64,000 nt of DNA from Alphaproteobacteria bacterium. GTDB lineage: Bacteria; Pseudomonadota; Alphaproteobacteria; Rhizobiales; Rhizobiaceae. The translations under genes and the position numbers were made by a program. Each line of letters starts with the position of its first letter. Position 1 is the stretch's first letter. The stretch covers positions 1,116,001 to 1,180,000 of the forward strand of contig JANSYK010000002.1 in the NCBI GenBank assembly GCA_024742485.1, in the 5' to 3' direction. The notes under the pieces were generated by a model that saw nothing but the letters and a program-made list of their open reading frames with translations, searched no databases and was not told the DNA's origin. Positions 36,690 to 45,593 of the stretch are shown here, one piece after another.

Positions 36690-37767
36690 CAGCCCACTGG
36701 TCTACCTTCGTGTCGCGCAGGTCTGAAATGGAAGAGACACCGGCCAGTGTCACCAGATCAGAGAAGTCCAGCAGCATTTTTCGCGCCAGATCCGGCCCCT
36801 CATAGATGAAACCTGTATAGAGCTGTACCAGATCGGCGCCGGCACGGATCTTTTCCATCGCCTTTGTGGCGCCATCAATACCGCCAATCCCGATAAGGGC
36901 CATCGACGGACCGACCCGCTGGCGCACCTTTGCCAGAAGCGCGGTCGACCGCTCGAACAGGGGCTCGCCGGACAGCCCTCCCGTTTCAGGCGCATGGCGG
37001 CTCTTCAGACCAGTGCGCGACAGCGTTGTGTTGGAAATGGCAAGCCCATCCAACGGGTGCAATTTCACCTCGTCACAGATATCGTCCATCTCGCCTTCGC
37101 TCAGATCGGGTGAGATCTTCAGGAAAATCGGTCGGCTGTCCTTGCCCTTGTCGATTTGATGCGCGCGCGCGGTGCAGACGGCCTCCATCAATGCTGCCAG
37201 GCTGGACCGTGCCTGCAAATCGCGCAAGCCGGGTGTGTTCGGTGATGAAATATTGACGGTGAAATAGTCGGCGACGTCGTAGAAGCATTCCACACCACGC
37301 ACATAATCAGCGATGCGGTCTTCGGCGTCCTTGTTGGCACCAATATTGACGCCGACGGGTTGTCCCGGTTGCCGGGTGCGGGACCGCAAACGCGACAGGA
37401 CAGCCTGATGCCCTTCATTGTTGAAGCCAAGCCTGTTGATCACGGCGCGATCTTCGCGCAACCGAAATATTCGCCGCTTCGGGTTGCCTTCCTGCGGCAG
37501 CGGCGTGACCGATCCGATTTCGGTAAAGCCGAATCCGAGACGCAACACGGCATCGGGAACCTCGGCGTTTTTGTCGAACCCCGCAGCAACGCCGACGGGA
37601 TTGTCGAAATCCAGCCCGGCGACATGAACCGCCAGTCTTTTGTCATGGGAGGAGGACCAGGACGGCAGCAACCCCGATTGAAGCGCCTGGATGGAAAGGC
37701 GGTGCGCCGTTTCCGGCTCCAGCGCGAACAGCGCTTGTCGGCCGGCCTGCCGGAGCAGTTTTTTCAT
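36670..37767 (-). CDS. pyrD: quinone-dependent dihydroorotate dehydrogenase
   Basis: 365 residues, class 2 PyrD: FMN TIM-barrel with an N-terminal amphipathic extension that inserts in the membrane and passes electrons to ubiquinone in pyrimidine synthesis. Seen: [14 protein letters not shown] (FMN), [31 protein letters not shown], the catalytic-Ser segment [15 protein letters not shown], and ISNTTLSR. It starts 4 bases inside the upstream DUF952 gene, so the two are coupled, and its 3' end overlaps the MATE gene on the opposite strand by 20 bases. Confidence 0.97.
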   Translation of the reverse strand: MKKLLRQAGRQALFALEPETAHRLSIQALQSGLLPSWSSSHDKRLAVHVAGLDFDNPVGVAAGFDKNAEVPDAVLRLGFGFTEIGSVTPLPQEGNPKRRIFRLREDRAVINRLGFNNEGHQAVLSRLRSRTRQPGQPVGVNIGANKDAEDRIADYVRGVECFYDVADYFTVNISSPNTPGLRDLQARSSLAALMEAVCTARAHQIDKGKDSRPIFLKISPDLSEGEMDDICDEVKLHPLDGLAISNTTLSRTGLKSRHAPETGGLSGEPLFERSTALLAKVRQRVGPSMALIGIGGIDGATKAMEKIRAGADLVQLYTGFIYEGPDLARKMLLDFSDLVTLAGVSSISDLRDTKVDQWAAKPHLD

Positions 37768-38108
37768 GGCGCCAGATCCGGCACCACATGCCGGCCCGAC
37801 TCATCGAGCGGCATGGGTTTGGCCCACAATGCCGCATTGACGGGCAGTTTTGCATAGAGATGCGGGAACAGATCGCCGCCGCGTGACGGCTCATATTTCA
37901 GCGTGTCGCCAAATCCGGAACCTTCGACTGCAATCAGAAGCAGATCGTCCTGACCTGCAAAATGCAGAGCGGCTGTTTCGGCGACCTGTTCGGCGGTTGA
38001 AAAATGGATATAGCCGTCCGTAAAATCGATCGGAGCGCCCTCGAAGACACCCGATTGTTCGGCCTCCATCCAGAGGGATCGGGAGACGATTTTATAGATG
38101 ATGGACAT
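37764..38108 (-). CDS. DUF952 family protein
   Basis: 114 residues from ATG 38108 ([13 protein letters not shown]); the frame is open six codons further. DUF952 features are seen: [26 protein letters not shown] and [19 protein letters not shown] (both longer than quoted in practice; key parts [11 protein letters not shown] and GDLFPHLY). The fold is related to ADP-ribosyltransferase-like RNA-processing proteins, but no function is proven for stand-alone members. It commonly sits directly before pyrD in Rhizobiales, as here with a 4-base overlap. Confidence 0.88.
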   Translation of the reverse strand: MSIIYKIVSRSLWMEAEQSGVFEGAPIDFTDGYIHFSTAEQVAETAALHFAGQDDLLLIAVEGSGFGDTLKYEPSRGGDLFPHLYAKLPVNAALWAKPMPLDESGRHVVPDLAP

Positions 38109-38241
38109 GTTTTCGATCCGGGGCATCAGACAGTTGACGGGGTGCCGTATAGGGGCAGAACAGGTCCCGCTATCGCAATTTCGGCACGATTTTGCGATAC
38201 CTACACGCTTGGTAGAAAGAAATCACGGGGGAAGAACGACA

Positions 38242-38661
38242 ATGAACCGATTTGTCGCAATGATTGCGTCCAGCACCTTGCTGGTGTCCCTCAGTGGGCC
38301 AGCATCGCTGGCACAGGAAGGCCGATATGTCATGCAACGCGCTGATGACGGCTTTGTGCGCCTTGACACCCAGACGGGAGAAATGTCGCTGTGCCGCAAG
38401 CAGGATGAGCAGTTCGTTTGCCGCATGTCGGCCGATGACCGCCGTGCATTGGAAGCCGAGATTGGCCTGCTTGAGGAACGCATCGCCCGTCTGGAGGCGG
38501 AGGGTTCGGATCGCCGGGACGGCCTGACGACCGAGGATGAAATCGATCGCACCATGGGGATCATGGAAAACATGATGCGGCGCTTCATGGGCGTCATTGA
38601 GGAATTCGAAAGCGAATTGCGCGACGAAACCCCGGACAAGGCGCAACCCGAAAAGACCTGA
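38242..38661 (+). CDS. small secreted coiled-coil protein, unknown function
   Basis: 139 residues from ATG 38242; GGGGGAAGAACGACA upstream offers a ribosome site. A signal peptide (MIASSTLLVSLSGPASLA, cleavage after LAQ) is followed by a short domain with two cysteines (MSLCRKQDEQFVCRMS), perhaps a disulphide, then a charged helix likely to form a coiled coil (about 75-95) and a Met-rich helix (IMENMMRRFMGVIEEF). Such proteins are common next to housekeeping genes in Rhizobiales, but I know no function. It is divergent from DUF952-pyrD. Confidence 0.75.
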   Translation: MNRFVAMIASSTLLVSLSGPASLAQEGRYVMQRADDGFVRLDTQTGEMSLCRKQDEQFVCRMSADDRRALEAEIGLLEERIARLEAEGSDRRDGLTTEDEIDRTMGIMENMMRRFMGVIEEFESELRDETPDKAQPEKT

Positions 38662-39006
38662 CCAACACCGGTGAATGGCGAATTGGCAGCAAGCGAACCG
38701 GCACCGAGCCCGGACGACTCACCGTGCCGATATCCGGCTTTCATTATGGCATTCCAACACGCGAGGCGCCCTGAACGGGTTCCTCCACATTCGCCACAGC
38801 GCCTTATGGTCAAAGGGGCGTCAAATCGGTAATACTGTTATCCAACCGGCGGTTGACCATCAGATGGACCTATCGTCCCTCTGCTGCGGTCTCGCGGGCA
38901 CCCCATAATGCGGGTGCCGGCGGACGTAACCGGTCCGGTCGGATTGTTCAGGTGTTCGGATGCGCATGATCTTCGTGGCACCTGACCCTGGGAGGGGACG
39001 ATCGAA
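38662..39006. other. intergenic region with hairpin upstream of the response regulator
   Basis: 345 bases without a credible gene. One perfect stem-loop, GGCACCC (38894-38900) with GGGTGCC (38909-38915), lies about 90 bases before the regulator start, and a strong ribosome site GGGAGGGGA is near 38990. Otherwise I see nothing definite; the regulator promoter must be here. Confidence 0.4.
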
Positions 39007-39672
39007 TTGACGAAGACGATTATTATTGCTGATGACCATCCGCTGTTCCGGGGTGCCCTGCGGCAGGCTCTGGCCGGGATGGATGACGGTCTGCAGATTA
39101 TCGAGGCCGGTGATTTTTCCGACGCCCGAAAGGCGGCGGCCGAAAATCAGGAAGCGGAATTGATGTTGCTTGACCTGACAATGCCTGGTGTCAGCGGATT
39201 GTCGGGCCTGATCGCACTGCGTGCCGAATATGTGGAACTTCCCGTGGTGATCGTGTCAGCGTCCGATGACCCCGCAACAATTCGCCGAGCGCTCGATCTC
39301 GGCGCTTCGGGGTTCATTTCGAAATCGGCCAGCATCGATGACATCCGCCAGGCGGTCCGTGCGGTTCTCGATGGTGATCTGTGGACGCCGCCCGGCTTCG
39401 ATCTGGGTGCCGAACAGGATCCGGAAATGGCGGAATTGATCGGCCGCCTGCAAACTCTGACACCACAGCAAAGCCGTGTTCTCGGCATGTTGGGCGAAGG
39501 CCTCCTGAACAAACAGATTGCGTACGAATTGGGTGTATCGGAAGCAACGATCAAGGCGCATGTGTCAGCGGTGCTGCAAAAACTCGGGGTCGACAGCCGA
39601 ACACAGGCGGTTATCCAGCTGACGAAGATCGGAGCCGAAATCATCGATCAGGAATCCCGGTCGATGACCTGA
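39007..39672 (+). CDS. CrbR-like LuxR-type response regulator
   Basis: 221 residues starting at TTG 39007, supported by GGGAGGGGA about ten bases upstream. The receiver domain (1-~120) has the acidic pair in IIADDHPLF, phospho-acceptor Asp in LMLLDLTMPG and the Lys in FISKSAS. A LuxR/GerE helix-turn-helix follows at about 150-212 (LTPQQSRVLGMLGEGLLNKQ, ELGVSEATIKAHVSAVLQKL). The gene converges on a solute-symporter histidine kinase with 12 bases between, the same partnership as CrbS/CrbR (MxtR/ErdR), which controls acetyl-CoA synthetase and acetate use. Cognate pairing is inferred from location and architecture. Confidence 0.9.
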   Translation: MTKTIIIADDHPLFRGALRQALAGMDDGLQIIEAGDFSDARKAAAENQEAELMLLDLTMPGVSGLSGLIALRAEYVELPVVIVSASDDPATIRRALDLGASGFISKSASIDDIRQAVRAVLDGDLWTPPGFDLGAEQDPEMAELIGRLQTLTPQQSRVLGMLGEGLLNKQIAYELGVSEATIKAHVSAVLQKLGVDSRTQAVIQLTKIGAEIIDQESRSMT

Positions 39673-39684
39673 TCGAGTTTTGCG

Positions 39685-42600
39685 CTATTCCGCCGCAGAC
39701 CGCCGGGCCGCTGCTATCTGATTGAGAAAGGCCCTGAGGGCCGCCGGTTTCATGGGCTTGTGGAAGATAGAAATGGACTGCGCTTCCGCGCGGCTTCGGA
39801 CCCCGGGTGAACGGTCGGCCGTTGCGAGGATGGCTGGAACATCAAAACCCCAGCGTTTGCGTACAAGCCCAACGGCCTGGATACCGTCACCATCATCCAG
39901 ATGATAGTCCGCGATGATGGCATGGGGCGGTTCGTCCTGCTCAGTCAGAACCGCTTCCAGCGCCCGCACGGATTCAACCGATTCGACACGGCAATCCCAG
40001 CCTGTCATCAACAGGTTCAACCCATCGAGTATCTTCAACTCGTTGTCGATACAAAGGACCGACAGCCCGTCAAGATTGGACGAAACGCGCACCGGCGGTG
40101 ACCCGGTTTTGGATTCAAGCACACGACTGATGTTGGTCTCGACCGGTATTTCCACCCGGAAATCGGATCCCTTGCCGGCAATCGAGGCCAGATGGACCGG
40201 ATGGTCGAGGACATGTGAGATCCGGTCGACGATGGACAATCCGAGACCGAGGCCGGCTGCCGCCCGTGTGCCCTCGTCAAGCCTGGTGAACTCGTTGAAG
40301 ACGGTTTTCAGGCTGCCGGAGGGAATGCCGATACCCGTATCCACCACCTGAACCGAAACCTTGTCGCCTCGGTGGCGGATGCCGACAAGAACCCGGCCGT
40401 GATGGCTGTATTTGATCGCATTGGAAACGAGGTTCTGTATCAGCCGGCGCAACAGATTGGGATCGGACCGCACGACGACCGAAGTTGAGAGAACCTTCAG
40501 GTCCACCTTGCTGTTGGCCGCTACCGGCAGAAAATCGGTCTCGATCCGGCGCAGCACCTCGTTGAGCGGGAAGCTGGAGACTTGCGGTTTCATTGCGCCC
40601 GTATCGAGGCGTGAGATGTCGAGCACGGCGCCGAGTATCGATTCAACCGATTCCAGCGATGAGTCGATATTGTTGACCAGACCGCGGTTTTCCGATTCGC
40701 CAAGCCGTTCAACAAGTGAGGACGAATAGAGCCGGGCGGCGTTGAGCGGCTGCAGAATATCGTGCCCCGCGGCAGCCAGAAAGCGGGTCTTGCCCAGATT
40801 GGCGTCTTCTGCAATCGCCCGGGCCTGTGCCAGCTCCTCATTGACCCGAACGAGCTCAGCTGTTCGGGCCGCCACCCGCTGTTCCAGTGTCTCATTGACC
40901 CGGCTGAGCGCCTTGGCGGATGCGACCCGGTCGGTGATGTCCGCATAGGTGGTCACCACGGCATTGTCCGGCATCGGATTGGATCTGATTTCGATGATGC
41001 GCTGGGATTGCGCCAGGGTCAGTGTCCAGGACGCATCCATGGTCAGGAAGTTATCGATCGTCTTCCTGACCTGGCCGCGTTCAATGTCACCGCGTTCGGC
41101 CAGAATTGTAATGACATCCTCCAGCGGAACGCCAACTTGGCCAATGGATTCGGGCAGATCGAGAAGCGAACGAAATCGCCGGTTCCAGACACTCAGCCGG
41201 TTCGAACGGTCGAACACGGTAATGCCCTGGTTCATCTGTGCAAGAGCCGACTGAAGGAGGTCGCGATTATAGTGCAGCGCTTCTGAGGCCTCATCCAGCA
41301 GGCGCGCCGTATCGGATGATCGGTCATCATCTTTCTGAAACAGCAAGGACAGAACGAGACGGGCTGACGCCGATCCGATGGCGCTGCCGAGCAATTGTTC
41401 CGAATAGCGCACCAGCTCCATATCAGCCGGCGCGCCGGGTTCGAGGGCCCGGCCGCGGGTTGTCTCGAACGTTCGGAACGAGCGTTCGGCTCTTTGCGCA
41501 CCGAGATACTTTGTCGTCGCCTGCTGCAGCTGCTCGACCGTTATGCTGGTCTGCCAGTCATCCTGCACCGGGAGTGTTTTCGAGCGTTGTAGGATGAACA
41601 CGCCGGCCTGAATGCGCTCCAGCGATCTTGATGGGCGGCTGAGCGATCCGAGAACATAGAGCGATGTGTTGACGATCAGACTGAGAACGACGCCGTTGAC
41701 CAGCGGATCGGCCTGCGGTCCTGAAAAGATATCGGTAAACGGAACCAGGAAACTCAGCGTGGCGGAGGCGATCGCCGTGTTTTCCGGGCCACCCAAACTT
41801 GGGAGAAACAGGAAGTAGGCCCAGACAAGCATTCCTCCACAAAGACCCGCAACGGCGCCACGGGCATTGGCCCGCTTCCAGATCAGGCCGCCAAACAGGG
41901 CCGGTGCGATTTGCGCGATGCTGGCAAAGGACAGCAAGCCGATCGAGGCCAGGCCTGCATTGACGCTGGCCGCCCGGTAATAGGCATATCCGAGCAGCAG
42001 GACAATGAAGATCGAAGTGCGCCTTATGTTCAGGATCGTACCGGTAGAGTCGCTCCAGTCTGCATCCCGCCGGATGACGTTTCGCCGCAGCAGGATCGGC
42101 ATGACCAGATCGTTGGAAATCATGATGGCCACCGCGACCGACGCCACAATCACCATCGCCGTGGCGGCGGAAAAGCCGCCGATAAATGTTGCGACCGAAA
42201 GCCAACTCATGTCGTTTGCCAACGGCAACTGAAGAACGAACTGATCGCCGCTTCCCGTGTCCCCGAAAACCAATAGTCCCGCGATTGCAATCGGTATGAC
42301 GAACAGGTTGATCGCAACCAGATAGAGGGGAAACAGGTATCGAGCCGTTCGCAATTCGCGCTCGGTCCGGTTTTCCACGACGGTCACATGAAACTGCCGC
42401 GGCAGGATGACGATGGCGAATGCCGACATCATTGTGAGCACAATCCAGCGAGCCGGCGCGGTCTCGTAGGTCAACGCCGCCAACACCCGGTCGCTTTGAC
42501 CAGCCTGCTCGATCAGATCGCCCGGCCCCGAAAACAGAATGAATGTCACAAACAGGCCAACAGCCGTGAACGCGACAAGCTTGACGACCGATTCGGCCGC

Positions 42601-43191
42601 CACAGCCAGAATGAGACCGTCCTGATGTTCTGTTGCATCGGCGTGCCGTGTCCCGAACATGATTGCGAAGCCGGCCAGCAGCAGCGCCAGCAGCAGGGAA
42701 ATATCCGAAGGGAAGAGGGGGCCGAGCCCTTCCAGTGCTGCATCGGGAACCATGATCGCAACGGAGGAGGAAACGGCCTTCAGTTGCAACGCAATATAGG
42801 GAATGGTGCCGATGACCGCGATGAGTGCGACAACGCCTGCAATGGTCGGATTCTTGCCATAACGCGCGCCGACAAAATCGGCAATTGACGTCAACCGTTC
42901 GGCTTTGGCCAGATTGACGATACGGCGAATGATCGGCATTCCGATCGTGAACATGATGATCGGACCGATATAGATTGCCAGAAACTCAAACCCGCGCTCG
43001 GCCGCAAGGCCGACACCCCCGAAATAGGTCCAGGATGTGCAATAGACGGCGAGGCTCAGCGCGTAGATGAGCGGGCGCCCGCGCCGCTTGCTGCGCTTGG
43101 TCGCGGCCTGACGGTCGCCGTAGCTCGCAACGGCGAACAACAGCAGCAGGTAAAGCAGAGTGGTGCCGATGATAGCCCAGCCTGACAGCAT
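39685..43191 (-). CDS. CrbS-like hybrid histidine kinase with sodium:solute symporter domain
   Basis: 1168 residues from ATG 43191 (GGAGGAGAAGG upstream; the frame runs on to 43323 without support). Residues 1-~520 are an SLC5/SSS transporter-like domain with about 13 membrane helices (CTSWTYFGGVGLAAERG, ERLTSIADFVGARYG). A STAC-like linker (about 540-620), PAS domain (about 640-740), coiled coil, HisKA with the phospho-His in LAAAGHDILQPLNAARL (about 805), HATPase (LVSNAIKYSHHG about 927; GLGLGLSIVDR) and a C-terminal receiver (about 1044-1165, Asp in IIADYHLDDGDG) follow. The order is that of CrbS/CbrA-type kinases thought to link substrate flux to gene control. Confidence 0.94.
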   Translation of the reverse strand: MLSGWAIIGTTLLYLLLLFAVASYGDRQAATKRSKRRGRPLIYALSLAVYCTSWTYFGGVGLAAERGFEFLAIYIGPIIMFTIGMPIIRRIVNLAKAERLTSIADFVGARYGKNPTIAGVVALIAVIGTIPYIALQLKAVSSSVAIMVPDAALEGLGPLFPSDISLLLALLLAGFAIMFGTRHADATEHQDGLILAVAAESVVKLVAFTAVGLFVTFILFSGPGDLIEQAGQSDRVLAALTYETAPARWIVLTMMSAFAIVILPRQFHVTVVENRTERELRTARYLFPLYLVAINLFVIPIAIAGLLVFGDTGSGDQFVLQLPLANDMSWLSVATFIGGFSAATAMVIVASVAVAIMISNDLVMPILLRRNVIRRDADWSDSTGTILNIRRTSIFIVLLLGYAYYRAASVNAGLASIGLLSFASIAQIAPALFGGLIWKRANARGAVAGLCGGMLVWAYFLFLPSLGGPENTAIASATLSFLVPFTDIFSGPQADPLVNGVVLSLIVNTSLYVLGSLSRPSRSLERIQAGVFILQRSKTLPVQDDWQTSITVEQLQQATTKYLGAQRAERSFRTFETTRGRALEPGAPADMELVRYSEQLLGSAIGSASARLVLSLLFQKDDDRSSDTARLLDEASEALHYNRDLLQSALAQMNQGITVFDRSNRLSVWNRRFRSLLDLPESIGQVGVPLEDVITILAERGDIERGQVRKTIDNFLTMDASWTLTLAQSQRIIEIRSNPMPDNAVVTTYADITDRVASAKALSRVNETLEQRVAARTAELVRVNEELAQARAIAEDANLGKTRFLAAAGHDILQPLNAARLYSSSLVERLGESENRGLVNNIDSSLESVESILGAVLDISRLDTGAMKPQVSSFPLNEVLRRIETDFLPVAANSKVDLKVLSTSVVVRSDPNLLRRLIQNLVSNAIKYSHHGRVLVGIRHRGDKVSVQVVDTGIGIPSGSLKTVFNEFTRLDEGTRAAAGLGLGLSIVDRISHVLDHPVHLASIAGKGSDFRVEIPVETNISRVLESKTGSPPVRVSSNLDGLSVLCIDNELKILDGLNLLMTGWDCRVESVESVRALEAVLTEQDEPPHAIIADYHLDDGDGIQAVGLVRKRWGFDVPAILATADRSPGVRSRAEAQSISIFHKPMKPAALRAFLNQIAAARRSAAE

Positions 43192-43511
43192 GGAACCCTT
43201 CTCCTCCCAAAGGTCCAAAGTTTGTTCCGTAGCGCGCAGCATAAACCCAAAGCTGAACAGGGCAAATTGGGCCATAGTGGTAGGGTGTGGTGATCCATTG
43301 ACGTGCGCGTTTGCCTGGCGCACCCCCTTTCCGGGGCCGCCACTGCCGGGATCGCGAAGCCGGCAGGGATAAACCTTTCACGGAGCCTTGTTGCGGAATG
43401 TGTTGGGAAAAACAGAGCCCGTTGGTTGACTTAACCGATGCCTGGGTCGACATTTTCCCGGATGGGGTAGCTCTTCTGTCCCGCAGGGATCCGAAACAAG
43501 GGGGAACAAAC

Positions 43512-43928
43512 GTGTTGAAAGAATTCAAGGAATTCATTGCCAAGGGCAATGTGATGGACCTGGCGGTCGGTGTGATCATCGGAGGCGCGTTCGGTCTCAT
43601 CGTCAAATCATTGACCGATGACATTATCATGCCGATCGTCGGTGCGATTTTCGGAGGATTTGATTTCTCCGATTTCTTCATCCCGCTGAGCGACAGTGTG
43701 ACGGCGAGCACGCTGGAGGCGGCACGTGAGCAGGGCGCGGTTCTGGCCTACGGCAACTTTATCACCATTGCCCTCAATTTCCTGATCCTGGCATGGATCA
43801 TCTTTCTGATGGTCAAGGGCGTCAACAACATGCGGCGCAAGGAAGAGGAAACCAAAGCCGCTGAACCGGCACCGCCGCCGGCGGATGTCCAGTTGTTGAC
43901 CGAAATTCGGGATCTATTGAAGAAATAG
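43512..43928 (+). CDS. mscL: large-conductance mechanosensitive channel MscL
   Basis: 138 residues from GTG 43512, with AAGGGGGAA about six bases upstream. The N-terminal amphipathic helix [20 protein letters not shown] and TM1 [22 protein letters not shown] (in part) contain the hydrophobic gate and the conserved glycines. TM2 is [17 protein letters not shown], followed by RRKEEE and a C-terminal helix ([11 protein letters not shown]) that forms the cytoplasmic bundle. MscL is a homopentameric emergency valve of the inner membrane. It converges on hemA, separated by a bidirectional hairpin. Confidence 0.97.
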   Translation: MLKEFKEFIAKGNVMDLAVGVIIGGAFGLIVKSLTDDIIMPIVGAIFGGFDFSDFFIPLSDSVTASTLEAAREQGAVLAYGNFITIALNFLILAWIIFLMVKGVNNMRRKEEETKAAEPAPPPADVQLLTEIRDLLKK

Positions 43929-43941
43929 GCGACGTCAGAAC

Positions 43942-43964
43942 ATCCGGCGGGTCAGCCGCCGGAT
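43942..43964. terminator. bidirectional hairpin between mscL and hemA
   Basis: ATCCGGCGG (43942-43950) pairs perfectly with CCGCCGGAT (43956-43964) around a GTCAG loop. It lies 13 bases past the mscL stop, with ATTTGTTG after the stem. The hemA stop codon (43952-43954 on the minus strand) is inside the loop and the last glycine codons form one stem arm. Confidence 0.75.
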
Positions 43965-45229
43965 TTGTTGACGGTCAACTGAACAACACGGTCCGAGTTG
44001 ACGACGCTGGTGCTGGTCTCGGTCGTCAAGGCGATGCCCAGCGTATCCCAGACCTCGATCAAGGCGTCGCGCAACGCGTGAATCAATGCGTCGTCATGGA
44101 AGGGAGAGGGCGTGATACGCAGCCGCTCGGTTCCACGCGGAACGGTGGGGTAGTTGATCGGCTGGATGTAGATTCCATGCACATCCATCAGCCGGTCTGA
44201 TGCCCTTTTGCAAAGCTCGGGATCACCGACCAGAATCGGAACGATATGGGTTTGCGATGGCATGACCGGCAAGCCGGCATCCAGCAGCACGTCCTTTGTT
44301 TTCTGGGCCTGCTGTTGATGCTGTTGGCGCTCAGTCTGTGACGTTTTGAGATGGCGGATGGATGTTGTTGCGGCGGCGGCCATCGCCGGCGGCAGCGCAG
44401 TTGTGAATATGAAACCCGGCGCATAGGAACGAACAGCATCGATCACGGCCCGCGGACCGGTGATGTAGCCGCCAAGTGCTCCGAAAGCCTTGGCCAGCGT
44501 GCCCTCGATGATGTCAATTCGGTCAGCAAGGCCGTCGCGGTCGCAAATGCCGCCGCCTCGTGTGCCGTACATTCCGACCGCGTGAACCTCGTCTATATAG
44601 GTCATGGCGCCATATTTGTCGGCAAGATCCGCGATTGCCTCGATTGGAGCGATGTCGCCATCCATCGAATAGACGGATTCAAAGACGATCAGCTTGGCCC
44701 GGTCGGGATCAGCCGCACGAAGCAACTCCTCCAGATGTTCAAGATCGTTGTGGCGAAAAATCTTTTTCTCGGTGCCGGACCGGCGCACGCCCTCGATCAT
44801 CGAGGAATGGTTGAGTTCATCGGACAGGATAAGACAATTGGGCAGCAGCCGGGCAATCGTCGAAATGGATGCTTCATTGGAAATGAAGCCGGATGTAAAG
44901 ACCAGTGCCGCTTCCTTGCCGTGCAGGTCGCTCAGCTCGAGTTCCAGTTCGACAAGTGGATGATTGGTCCCGGAAATATTCCGTGTGCCACCGGCACCGG
45001 ATCCCATTTTCCCTGCCGCCTCGCAAAGCGCTGCGATGACATTCTCGTTCTGTCCCATGCCCAGATAGTCATTCGAACACCAGACTGTCACCTCCCGCGC
45101 CGAGCCGCCGGACCGATGGATGGCACGGGGGAATTTGCCCACGATGCGTTCCAGATTGGCAAATACCCGGTAGCGTTTTTCGCTATGCAGCTGATCGACC
45201 GCGTCCTGAAAGATGCTGCGGTAATCCAT
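43952..45229 (-). CDS. hemA: 5-aminolevulinate synthase
   Basis: 425 residues, pyridoxal-phosphate enzyme that condenses glycine with succinyl-CoA in the first step of the C4 tetrapyrrole pathway of alphaproteobacteria. [23 protein letters not shown] is the usual start (shown in part). The PLP Lys is in [16 protein letters not shown] (about 245); [28 protein letters not shown] and [10 protein letters not shown] with GGGICDRDG are standard family blocks. The gene is full length. It is transcribed away from the ABC binding-protein gene; the gap holds an FNR/FixK-like box. Confidence 0.97.
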   Translation of the reverse strand: MDYRSIFQDAVDQLHSEKRYRVFANLERIVGKFPRAIHRSGGSAREVTVWCSNDYLGMGQNENVIAALCEAAGKMGSGAGGTRNISGTNHPLVELELELSDLHGKEAALVFTSGFISNEASISTIARLLPNCLILSDELNHSSMIEGVRRSGTEKKIFRHNDLEHLEELLRAADPDRAKLIVFESVYSMDGDIAPIEAIADLADKYGAMTYIDEVHAVGMYGTRGGGICDRDGLADRIDIIEGTLAKAFGALGGYITGPRAVIDAVRSYAPGFIFTTALPPAMAAAATTSIRHLKTSQTERQQHQQQAQKTKDVLLDAGLPVMPSQTHIVPILVGDPELCKRASDRLMDVHGIYIQPINYPTVPRGTERLRITPSPFHDDALIHALRDALIEVWDTLGIALTTETSTSVVNSDRVVQLTVNKSGG

Positions 45230-45394
45230 TGTGGCACTTCTCCTGCTGGCCGCGCATGAACAATCCGGCCCTTTGCGAAACGGTCATCAGGTGTGTCTTG
45301 CAGGGCCGCACCCCCGGTTTCACAGTGCCCGTTTTCAGTGAAAATTCCCTATCAGACTTTAGACGCACTCTAAACAGGAAAAAATGCCGCAACA

Positions 45395-45408
45395 CTGACC
45401 TGGATCAA
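45395..45408. promoter_or_regulatory. FNR/FixK-like box upstream of hemA
   Basis: CTGACCTGGATCAA is two bases off the TTGAT-N4-ATCAA consensus of FNR/FixK-type oxygen regulators and lies 166 bases before the hemA ATG (and about 185 before the binding-protein ATG on the other strand). FnrL control of hemA is known in Rhodobacter. The rest of the gap 45230-45593 holds AT-rich promoter-like sequence (TATAATATA at 45470-45478) and no gene. Confidence 0.5.
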
Positions 45409-45593
45409 GTTCTCACGACATTTTGCCGCGTTATGCGAGCCAAGCGGGGCATCGCATTCTAGGAAAAAAGTATAATATACCAAAGTCTTATACACGAATG
45501 GATTATTGCACCTCGGAATCTCCCGGTTAGCATCCGGTCGTGTCTCGCCCTCAATGGCGGAACGCTCGATCAGTGACATTCGGGAGGATATCA

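Noticed and set aside
38675-38908. 77-codon open frame before the response regulator
   Set aside because: No ribosome site and random-looking composition.
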